A DNA stretch of 10,752 nucleotides from contig JAFAIV010000115.1 in the NCBI GenBank assembly GCA_019236545.1, positions 1 through 10,752 on the forward strand, in the 5' to 3' direction. Positions 1 through 6,171 of the stretch are shown here, one piece after another. This stretch comes from Actinomycetota bacterium. GTDB lineage: Bacteria > Actinomycetota > Thermoleophilia > Gaiellales > Gaiellaceae. The position numbers and the translations under genes are program-made. A model generated the notes under the pieces. The model was not told the DNA's origin and made no database searches. It was given only the letters and a program-made list of their open reading frames with translations. Every line of letters starts with the position of its first letter. Position 1 is the stretch's first letter.

Positions 1-1
1 C

Positions 2-3000
2 GGCGCCTGGCTCGCGCAGCGCGGGATCACCGTCATCTCCACGGTCCCGACCCTCGCAAGCCTCTGGGGCGACGACGTCTGGGACGGGGTTCGCCTGCTG
101 GTCCTCGGCGGCGAGGCATGCCCCGCCGAGCTCGGCTGGCGGCTTGCGGAGAGTCGCGAGGTGTGGAACACCTACGGCCCGACCGAGGCGACCGTGGTGA
201 GCACCGCCGCTCGGGTCCTGCCGGGCTTGCCGATCACGATCGGATGGCCACTTCCCGGCTGGGAGACCGCGGTCGTCGACGAGCAGGGAGCGCCGGTGCC
301 GTTCGGCGAGGCCGGCGAGCTCGTCATCGCGGGTGTCGGGCTCGGCCGCTACCTCGATCGCGGGCTCGACGCGCGCCGGTTCCGGTCGCTGCACGAGCTC
401 GGCTGGGAGCGCGCCTACTGGAGCGGCGACCTCGTACGGGAGACCCCCGAAGGGCTCGAGTTCCTCGGGCGGAACGACGACCAGGTGAAGCTCGGCGGCC
501 GCCGTATCGAGCTCGGCGAGATCGAGAGCCGGCTCGCGGCGGAGCCCGGCGTGCGCGCGGCCGCGGCCGCGGTGAAGAAGACCGCTGCAGGCAACAGCGT
601 CCTCGTGGGCTACGTCGTGGGAGAGATCGACGCCGCGGCTGCCCGCGACCGCCTCGCCGCCTGGCTTCCTGACGGAGTCGTTCCGACGCTCGTGGTCCTC
701 GAGACGCTGCCGACCAGGATCTCCGGGAAGGTCGACCGGGCAGCCCTGCCCTGGCCGCCGCCGTCGGCGGAGGTGGGCGGGGAGACGCTCGAGGGCACCC
801 AGGCGCGACTGGCCGAGCTCTGGGTGGAGCAACTCGGCCCGCTGGCATTGACGCCACGCTCGGACTTCTTCGAGCTCGGCGGCTCGTCGGTTGCCGCGGC
901 GAAGCTCGTCTCGCGTCTGCGCGCCGCCTATCCGACCGTCGCGGTCGCAGACGTCTACCACCACCGGACACTCGGCGACCTCGCCGCCCGGCTCGATCGG
1001 CTCGGTGGAGCGAGCGAGGGGGCGAGCGCCCGCGCCGACACTCGGACCGCGGGTGGCGTCGTCGCCCAGCTCGCAGGGCTGTTCGGGCTCGTCGCGCTGA
1101 CGGCACCGTCGTGGCTGCTCGCGATCCTCGCCTGGAACGCCTGGTCGGGCTCCGGGCCCAGGCTCGGGATCGTGTGGCTCGTCCTGGGTGCTGCGCTGTT
1201 CCTGACCGCGCCAGGCCGGGTGGCGATCGTCGCGGTGGTCCGGAGGATCCTCCTGGGCGGACTGAGCCCGGGCCGCTACCCCCGCCACAGCCTTGTCTCG
1301 CTGCGTGTCTGGTTCGTCGACAGGCTCACCGACTTCAGCCACGTGGAGCAGCTTGCGGGCACGCCTTGGGCCGCCCGCTACGCGCGACTGCTCGGGATCG
1401 AAGTCGGGCCCGGCGCGCGCCTCGGGACGATTCCGGCTCCGACCGGCCTCGTCTCGATCGGCGCAGGAGCGACGATCGAAGGCGACGTCGACATGCGGGG
1501 CTGGTGGATCGACGGCGGCGAGCTCGTCGTCGGACGGATCGCGATCGGCGCCGACGCCCGCGTGGGCGCGCGTACCCTGCTCCTGCCCGGCGCGGCCGTC
1601 GGAGAGGGCGCGGAGGTCGAGCCGGGATCGGTCGTGACGTCGCCGATCCCGGCCGGAGAGCGCTGGGCCGGATCGCCGGCCGCGTACCGCGGCCCCGCAG
1701 GCGAGGGCTGGCCGGCGACTCCCCCTCCTCGAGCCCCGAGGCCACAGCTGCTGCGCGCGATGTTCGCGGCCGGGCTGACCGTTCAGTCGCTTCTGCCTGT
1801 CCTTGCCGCGCTCCCCGCTCTCGTCTTCGTCCTCTGGCTCACCGGCCGGACGGCGAGCCCCGCCTCATTCGCGCTCCTCCTCACGGCGACGGCGCCGCTC
1901 GAAGCGGCCAGCTACCTCGTCCTGTACGGCCTGCTCGTCGCCGCGCTGGTACGCGCCGTCTCGCCGCTCGTCCGCCCCGGATGGCACTCCGAAGGGACCG
2001 TCGGGTGGGCGCTCTGGTTCACGGGCAGCCTCATGTCCGCCGCCAAGGACGGGCCGCTCTTCCCGATCTTCTCGAGCCTGCTCGCCGCACCATGGCTCCG
2101 CCTGACGGGCATGCGAATCGGTCGCCGCACGGAGGTCGCGACCGCGGCCGGCCTGGGGCCGCTCGTCCGCTACGGCGAGAAGAGCTTCAGCGCCGACGAC
2201 GTCTTCTTCGCGAGCGTCCGGAGCCGTGGAGGCTGGTTCGAGGTCTCGCCCATCGAGGTCGGCGACGGCTCGTTCCTGGGGAACGGCGCTCTGCTCGGGG
2301 GGTCGACCCGCACCGGCCGCGACAGTCTCGTCGGCGTGCTCACGACCGCGCCGCAGGAGGTCGCCGACGGAACCTCGTGGCTCGGCGCGCCCGCGCTCGA
2401 GCTTCCACGCGTTCCCGAACTCGTGGACGCAGCCCGAACGACCGATCCTCCGCCGAGGCTCGTGGCGGCGCGCGCCTTGTGGGAGACGGCGCGGATCCTC
2501 CTCCCGTGGACCCTGTCCGTCGCCCTCGGTGCATTGGTCTACCTCGCGCTCGAGGCGATCGGAGGGCTGGGCGGGCTCGCCGGGCTGGTGGTGGCCGCCC
2601 CGCTGGTGCTCGTCGCCGCCGGGTTCGTCGCGGCAGGCGCAACGGTCGCGATCAAGTGGACGCTGATGGGCCGCTACCGGCCGGGTGAGCATCCGTTCTG
2701 GTCGTGCTTCGTCTGGCGTGACGAGATCGTGAACAGCTGCCAGGAGTCCCTCGCCGGCGCCTGGCTGCTGATGCATGCCCTCGGGACGCCCGTCATGTCC
2801 GTCTACCTGCGGGCGATGGGCGCGTCCGTCGGGCGCGACGTCTGGTGCGGCACCCTCGCGCTGACCGAGTTCGACCTCGTCGAGCTCGGGGATGGGAGCG
2901 CGCTCAACCGCGGCTCGTGCGTCCAGACCCACCTCTTCCACGACCGGCTCATGCGCCTCGGCCCGTGCACGCTCGGCCCCGGGTCGACGCTCGGCCCGAA

Positions 3001-3127
3001 CAGCGCCGTCCTCCCCGACAGCAAGGTGGGAGCGGGCGCCAGCGTCGGCGGGCGCTCGGTCGTCCTCCGCGGCGAGCAGCTGCCGGAGAACAGCCGCTGG
3101 CACGGGTGCCCAGTCGTCGCCGCGTGA
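2..3127 (+). CDS. Pls-like membrane NRPS (A-T plus six-TM homopolymer-synthetase C-terminus), 5' partial
   Basis: The left edge cuts this gene; 1,041 residues remain, read from base 2 in frame to TGA 3125-3127. The 3' part of an adenylation domain shows NTYGPTEAT (about residues 55-63), the YWSGDL and GRNDDQVKLGGRRIELGEIE motifs, and the A10 lysine in SGKVDR. A carrier domain follows with FFELGGSS (about residues 290-297), which contains the phosphopantetheine serine. After that come six hydrophobic segments (about residues 351-381, 389-419, 583-613, 623-657, 831-853 and 855-884) alternating with three Gly/Val-rich domains resembling left-handed beta-helix hexapeptide repeats (about 464-563, 700-800 and 937-1041). 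No condensation or thioesterase domain is present. This is the architecture of epsilon-poly-L-lysine synthetase and related enzymes, which link one amino acid type into a short homopolymer at the membrane. The product is inferred to be a poly-(diamino acid); a mixed short peptide is also possible. The phosphopantetheinyl transferase gene overlaps its stop codon. Confidence 0.88.
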   Translation, partial: GAWLAQRGITVISTVPTLASLWGDDVWDGVRLLVLGGEACPAELGWRLAESREVWNTYGPTEATVVSTAARVLPGLPITIGWPLPGWETAVVDEQGAPVPFGEAGELVIAGVGLGRYLDRGLDARRFRSLHELGWERAYWSGDLVRETPEGLEFLGRNDDQVKLGGRRIELGEIESRLAAEPGVRAAAAAVKKTAAGNSVLVGYVVGEIDAAAARDRLAAWLPDGVVPTLVVLETLPTRISGKVDRAALPWPPPSAEVGGETLEGTQARLAELWVEQLGPLALTPRSDFFELGGSSVAAAKLVSRLRAAYPTVAVADVYHHRTLGDLAARLDRLGGASEGASARADTRTAGGVVAQLAGLFGLVALTAPSWLLAILAWNAWSGSGPRLGIVWLVLGAALFLTAPGRVAIVAVVRRILLGGLSPGRYPRHSLVSLRVWFVDRLTDFSHVEQLAGTPWAARYARLLGIEVGPGARLGTIPAPTGLVSIGAGATIEGDVDMRGWWIDGGELVVGRIAIGADARVGARTLLLPGAAVGEGAEVEPGSVVTSPIPAGERWAGSPAAYRGPAGEGWPATPPPRAPRPQLLRAMFAAGLTVQSLLPVLAALPALVFVLWLTGRTASPASFALLLTATAPLEAASYLVLYGLLVAALVRAVSPLVRPGWHSEGTVGWALWFTGSLMSAAKDGPLFPIFSSLLAAPWLRLTGMRIGRRTEVATAAGLGPLVRYGEKSFSADDVFFASVRSRGGWFEVSPIEVGDGSFLGNGALLGGSTRTGRDSLVGVLTTAPQEVADGTSWLGAPALELPRVPELVDAARTTDPPPRLVAARALWETARILLPWTLSVALGALVYLALEAIGGLGGLAGLVVAAPLVLVAAGFVAAGATVAIKWTLMGRYRPGEHPFWSCFVWRDEIVNSCQESLAGAWLLMHALGTPVMSVYLRAMGASVGRDVWCGTLALTEFDLVELGDGSALNRGSCVQTHLFHDRLMRLGPCTLGPGSTLGPNSAVLPDSKVGAGASVGGRSVVLRGEQLPENSRWHGCPVVAA

Positions 3128-3588
3128 GCGGCCGGCCGCGCATCCTTCTCATCGACGCGACTGCGGAGGGCCTCGACGAAGCAGGCCTGCGCAGCCGCGC
3201 GCGGGCGGCGTGCGTGGATGCCGTCTGCTCCTCGCGCTCGTACCGCCACCCGTTCGCGCTCGTCGCCTGCCACGACGGTGCCGTCGGAGTCGACATCGAG
3301 CGGCTGATGCCCTTCGACGCGCGGTTCGCGGAGTCGATCATCACTCCTCGAGAACGGGAGCGTCTTGCGGAGAGCGACGATCCCGCGCTGTACGTGACGG
3401 ACCTCTGGTCTGGGAAGGAGGCGCTCGCCAAGGCGCTCGGCGACCCGATCGCCTACGACCCTCGCAGGCTCGACGCGCCCGGGCTCTGGCCGGAGGGCCG
3501 GTCGGGACGCTGGCGGGCCGAACGTCTCCCGGTCCCCGCAGGCCACGTGGGCTGGGTCTGCTGGGCCGCGAGGCCCCCGAGCGGATAA
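3124..3588 (+). CDS. 4'-phosphopantetheinyl transferase, short Sfp-like form
   Basis: This 154-residue protein belongs to the 4'-phosphopantetheinyl transferase superfamily, which moves the arm of coenzyme A onto the carrier-domain serine of NRPS, PKS and fatty acid synthases. The two diagnostic motifs are present: GVDIER, with metal-binding Asp57 and Glu59, and WSGKEALAK at residues 95-103, with Glu99 and Lys103. It is shorter than Sfp (about 220 residues); most of the N-terminal half is missing. The usual SH of the (N/S)(L/I)SH motif appears replaced, since the region reads SSRSYRHPFAL. The GTG start at 3124 overlaps the upstream TGA as GTGA, and I see no Shine-Dalgarno site, so translation is probably coupled to the synthetase. 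The likely substrate is the carrier domain of the preceding gene. Confidence 0.85.
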   Translation: MSGRPRILLIDATAEGLDEAGLRSRARAACVDAVCSSRSYRHPFALVACHDGAVGVDIERLMPFDARFAESIITPRERERLAESDDPALYVTDLWSGKEALAKALGDPIAYDPRRLDAPGLWPEGRSGRWRAERLPVPAGHVGWVCWAARPPSG

Positions 3589-3599
3589 GAATACGTCAT

Positions 3600-4436
3600 A
3601 TGAATCTCTTCCAGAGATTCGCGATGCGGGCAGTCGGAGCGGCCGTCTGCGTCTTCTTCGCAGTCTTCTTCGGCGGCCCGCTTCTCTGGCTCCTCCTCGC
3701 ACCGACGCGAACCGGCTACGAGCTCGCGACCGGCCCGGCGTTCGCGTTCGGGAGCCTCGCCAACGTCGCGCGGACGTGGCACCAGCTCGACGCGTTCGCG
3801 GGCGGCCTCTTCCGCCGCTGGATGGAGAACTCGCTGATCTACTCGTTCTCGGCGACGGCGCTGACGCTGGCCACGTCGATCCCTGCCGGGTACGGGCTCG
3901 CGACCGGGCGGTTCCGCGGGCGGCGACTCCTGCTCGGCGTCACCGTCGTCGCGATGACGATGCCGGCGACGGCGCTCGTCCTGCCGATCTTCCTCGAGCT
4001 GAACGGGCTCCACCTTCTGGGCTCGGCGCTCACGGTCGTCCTGCCGTTCGCTTTCTTCCCGTTCGGCGTCTACCTGGCCTTCATCTACTACGCGAACGCG
4101 CTGCCGCCCGCCGTGCTCGAGGCGGCGCGGATCGACGGCTGCGGCGAATGGGAGGTCTTCCGCCGCGTCGCGCTGCCGCTCGCGAAGCCCGTCGTGGCGC
4201 TCGTCTTCTTCTTCAGCTTCGCCGCCGACTGGACGAACTTCTTCCTCCCGTACGTCGTGCTCCCGGACTCGGCGCAGTACCCGGTGGAGGTCGGCCTGTC
4301 GGACATGTTCATCGGCGGCCCGAAGGGCGAGCTCGCGCTCGCGGCGCTCATCGCGACGGCGCCGGTCGCGCTCGTCTTCGCGCTCTCGCAGCGCGCGCTC
4401 GTGCGGGGGCTCGTGACCGGCGCCACGAGCGGCTGA
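3600..4436 (+). CDS. Carbohydrate ABC transporter permease, MalG/CUT1 family
   Basis: This is a 278-residue integral membrane protein with about six hydrophobic segments, a normal size for a MalG/UgpE-type permease. The cytoplasmic EAA loop that contacts the ATPase is clear at residues 174-197 (EAARIDGCGEWEVFRRVALP). A conserved RWMENSLIYS segment precedes the transport domain. Such permeases pair with a second permease, an extracellular binding protein and an ATPase to import sugars or polyols; none of these is in the window. It starts 11 bases after the transferase stop. ATG 3600 is assigned, but in-frame ATG 3624 (Met9) is an alternative; neither has a strong ribosome binding site. If ATG 3624 is used, the palindrome at 3602-3620 becomes a leader element. 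The family is certain; the substrate is unknown and the link to the synthetase rests only on position. Confidence 0.88.
   Translation: MNLFQRFAMRAVGAAVCVFFAVFFGGPLLWLLLAPTRTGYELATGPAFAFGSLANVARTWHQLDAFAGGLFRRWMENSLIYSFSATALTLATSIPAGYGLATGRFRGRRLLLGVTVVAMTMPATALVLPIFLELNGLHLLGSALTVVLPFAFFPFGVYLAFIYYANALPPAVLEAARIDGCGEWEVFRRVALPLAKPVVALVFFFSFAADWTNFFLPYVVLPDSAQYPVEVGLSDMFIGGPKGELALAALIATAPVALVFALSQRALVRGLVTGATSG
3602..3620. promoter_or_regulatory. 19-bp palindrome over the permease start codon (operator or hairpin candidate)
   Basis: GAATCTCT and AGAGATTC form perfect 8-bp arms around a TCC centre. The element sits in a locally AT-rich patch within very GC-rich DNA and begins on the G of ATG 3600. 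It could be an operator for a dimeric regulator of the permease, or an RNA hairpin affecting initiation at ATG 3600 or ATG 3624. Chance occurrence is possible. Confidence 0.4.
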
Positions 4437-4446
4437 CTTGCGCTCC

Positions 4447-4474
4447 CCCGGCGGATCGACCATGGTTCGCCGGG
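4447..4474. repeat. Inverted repeat after the permease gene, weak terminator candidate
   Basis: CCCGGCG at 4447-4453 pairs perfectly with CGCCGGG at 4468-4474, and the stem can extend inwards through a G-U, A-U, U-G and C-G to a six-base loop. It starts 10 bases after the permease stop and ends before the amine oxidase ribosome binding site. No T-tract follows, so a classical intrinsic terminator is not supported. It may be an mRNA-stability hairpin or chance GC complementarity. Confidence 0.35.
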
Positions 4475-4492
4475 AGCGGCACACCTATCGAC

Positions 4493-4500
4493 GGAGGGGG
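4493..4500 (+). promoter_or_regulatory. Strong ribosome binding site setting the TTG start of the amine oxidase
   Basis: GGAGGGGG lies five bases before TTG 4506 and is the strongest Shine-Dalgarno sequence in the window. It decides the start of the amine oxidase despite the rare TTG codon. Confidence 0.7.
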
Positions 4501-4505
4501 CTGAG

Positions 4506-6125
4506 TTGGCACGGACACCGTTGCTGCGCGCGCTGCAGCGTCTCGCGGACGAGCACCGCCGCGCGGACGCGCTGGGGATTCCGGTCGAGGACATGCACGA
4601 GCGCGACGCGACGATCTCGCGGCGCGAGTTCCTCAAGCGCAGCGCCGTCGTCGGCGTCGCCGCGAGCGCCGGGCCGCTCGCGTTCTCGTCCCCGGCGAAG
4701 GCGGCGAACCAGCCGCGGATCGCGATCGTCGGCGCCGGCATCGCCGGCCTCTGCGCCGCGCTGCAGCTGCAGGACAACGGGATCTACGCCGACGTCTACG
4801 AGGCGTCCGGCCGCGTCGGCGGGCGCATGCACTCCGACTGGCAGGAGTTCGGCCACGGCTTCTGGGACAACGGCCAGCAGGCGGAGCTCTGCGGCGAGCT
4901 GATCGACTCCGCGCACACGACGATCCTCGGGCTCGCGCAACGCTTCGGGCTCACCGTCGCAGACCTCCTCGCCGCCCAGCCCAAGGGCACCGACGACACG
5001 AACTGGATCTTCGGGAGCGACTACACGCTCAAGCAGGCGAGCGAGGACTTCAAGCCCGTGAACAAGGTGCTGCAGCAGCAGCTCAAGCAGGCGCCGTTCC
5101 CCACGCTCTACAACAGCTACACGCCCGCGGGCCAGACGCTCGACCAGCTGAGCGTCCACGACTGGATCGCCCAGTACGTCCCGGGCGGGCTCTCGTCTCG
5201 GATGGGCGCCCTCCTCAACGCCGCGTACAACGAGGAGTACGGCGCGGAGACGACCGACCAGTCGTCGCTGAACCTCGTCTACCTGCTCGGCTTCCAGCCG
5301 AAGGGCCCCGGCTTCGCCGTGCTCGGCCAGTCCGACGAGCGGTACCACATCGCGGGCGGCAACTCGCTGCTGCCCGCGGCGATCGCAGCCGCCCTCTCGC
5401 CCGCCGCCCTGCACACGAACCACCGGCTGACGGCGATTGCGCTCAATCGCGACGGGTCGATCAGGCTCTCGTTCGACCACGGCAAGGACGTCACCGCCGA
5501 CCACGTCATCCTCAGCACGAGCTTCGCGGTGCTGCGGACACTGGACTACTCGAAGGCGGGCTTCGACCAGCTCAAGCAGACCGCGATCACGCAGCTCGGC
5601 GCGGGCCGCAACGCGAAGCTCAACGTCCAGTTCTCCTCGCGGCTCTGGAACGCCCAGGGAAGCACGGGCTCGCTCTACTCCGACCAGCCGTTCCAGGCCG
5701 GCTGGGACGTGACCCGCGCGCAGGCCGGCGCGACCGGGATCCTCGTCGAGTATCCCGGCGCGAACACGGCGCAGTCCATGGCGCAGACGAACCCCTACTC
5801 GACGACGGCGAGCAACCCGCAGGTCGCGACGTACGCGAAGCAGTTCCTGACCCAGCTCGAACCGGTCTTCCCTGGCATCACGAAGCAGTGGAACGGCAAG
5901 GCGATGCTCTCGACGCCGTTCACCGACCCGAACCTCCTCTGCTCGTACGCGTACTGGAAACCGGGCCAATACGTCGGCTTCAGCGGCTACGAGGGCGCAC
6001 GCCAGGGGAACGTCCACTTCGCGGGCGAGCACTGCTCGACCAACTTCCAGGGCTTCATGGAGGGCGCCGCCGAGGAGGGCCAGCGCGCGGCGAACGAGAT
6101 CCTGGCGGATCTTAAGAAGGTCTAA
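4506..6125 (+). CDS. Flavin monoamine/L-amino acid oxidase family protein, Tat-exported
   Basis: This 539-residue FAD-dependent amine oxidase would oxidise a primary amine or amino acid to imine, releasing hydrogen peroxide and, after hydrolysis, ammonia. A twin-arginine signal SRREFLKRSA starts at residue 38, followed by a hydrophobic stretch and a cleavage-like AKA|AN at about residues 64-68, so the folded flavoprotein is probably exported. The n-region before the twin arginines is unusually long (37 residues). The FAD-binding fold begins with IVGAGIAG (residues 74-81), followed by YEASGRVGGRM (98-108). The C-terminal flavin-contact segment contains HFAGEHCS near residues 504-511. TTG 4506 is chosen because of the strong ribosome binding site just upstream. 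Substrate cannot be read from sequence; L-amino acid oxidase, putrescine oxidase-like and monoamine oxidase-like members all share these motifs. It stands 69 bases after the permease and 46 before ApbE. Confidence 0.88.
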   Translation: MARTPLLRALQRLADEHRRADALGIPVEDMHERDATISRREFLKRSAVVGVAASAGPLAFSSPAKAANQPRIAIVGAGIAGLCAALQLQDNGIYADVYEASGRVGGRMHSDWQEFGHGFWDNGQQAELCGELIDSAHTTILGLAQRFGLTVADLLAAQPKGTDDTNWIFGSDYTLKQASEDFKPVNKVLQQQLKQAPFPTLYNSYTPAGQTLDQLSVHDWIAQYVPGGLSSRMGALLNAAYNEEYGAETTDQSSLNLVYLLGFQPKGPGFAVLGQSDERYHIAGGNSLLPAAIAAALSPAALHTNHRLTAIALNRDGSIRLSFDHGKDVTADHVILSTSFAVLRTLDYSKAGFDQLKQTAITQLGAGRNAKLNVQFSSRLWNAQGSTGSLYSDQPFQAGWDVTRAQAGATGILVEYPGANTAQSMAQTNPYSTTASNPQVATYAKQFLTQLEPVFPGITKQWNGKAMLSTPFTDPNLLCSYAYWKPGQYVGFSGYEGARQGNVHFAGEHCSTNFQGFMEGAAEEGQRAANEILADLKKV

Positions 6126-6130
6126 CGGGG

Positions 6131-6148
6131 CTCTCAGCGCCCTCTCAG
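6131..6148 (+). promoter_or_regulatory. CTCTCAG direct repeat with 11-bp period, response-regulator site candidate
   Basis: Two identical heptamers CTCTCAG occur at 6131-6137 and 6142-6148, separated by CGCC, so they repeat once per DNA helical turn. That is the known arrangement for PhoB/OmpR-family regulators, for example the heptamer-4-bp-heptamer sites of mycobacterial PhoP. It sits in the only gap inside the redox cluster, just upstream of ApbE. No convincing -10 box follows and no regulator gene is in view. Confidence 0.4.
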
Positions 6149-6169
6149 ACGGAGGCGCCACCCTCCGTC
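6148..6169 (+). promoter_or_regulatory. Perfect 8-bp hairpin enclosing the Shine-Dalgarno-like GGAGG before ApbE
   Basis: GACGGAGG at 6148-6155 and CCTCCGTC at 6162-6169 form a perfect stem around the loop CGCCAC, ending two bases before GTG 6172. The only GGAGG near this start (6151-6155) lies in the 5' arm and is 16 bases from the GTG, which is too far for normal spacing when unfolded. The hairpin could modulate translation, stabilise mRNA, or act as a weak terminator for the amine oxidase, although no T-tract follows. Confidence 0.4.
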
Positions 6170-6171
6170 GT

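Noticed and set aside
1865..3103. Minus-strand frame of over 400 residues opposite the synthetase
   Set aside because: It is an antisense shadow of the membrane and beta-helix domains with no recognisable family.
2845..3123. Upstream extension of the phosphopantetheinyl transferase inside the synthetase gene
   Set aside because: The extra residues are Arg/Pro/Ala-rich and resemble no transferase N-terminus, while the GTGA overlap at 3124 gives a typical coupled start.
2892..3599. Long in-frame N-terminal extension of the permease
   Set aside because: It would run through the synthetase end and the whole transferase gene in the wrong frame; the permease proper starts at ATG 3600 or 3624.
3586..3600. 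TAAGAAT as a -10 promoter box before the permease
   Set aside because: The AT-rich patch is suggestive, but no -35-like sequence is found at proper spacing and the patch is also explained by the palindrome and the start codon.
4447..4474. Rho-independent terminator between the permease and the amine oxidase
   Set aside because: The stem is plausible, but the following bases (AGCGGCACACC) contain no T-tract, so it is listed only as an inverted repeat.
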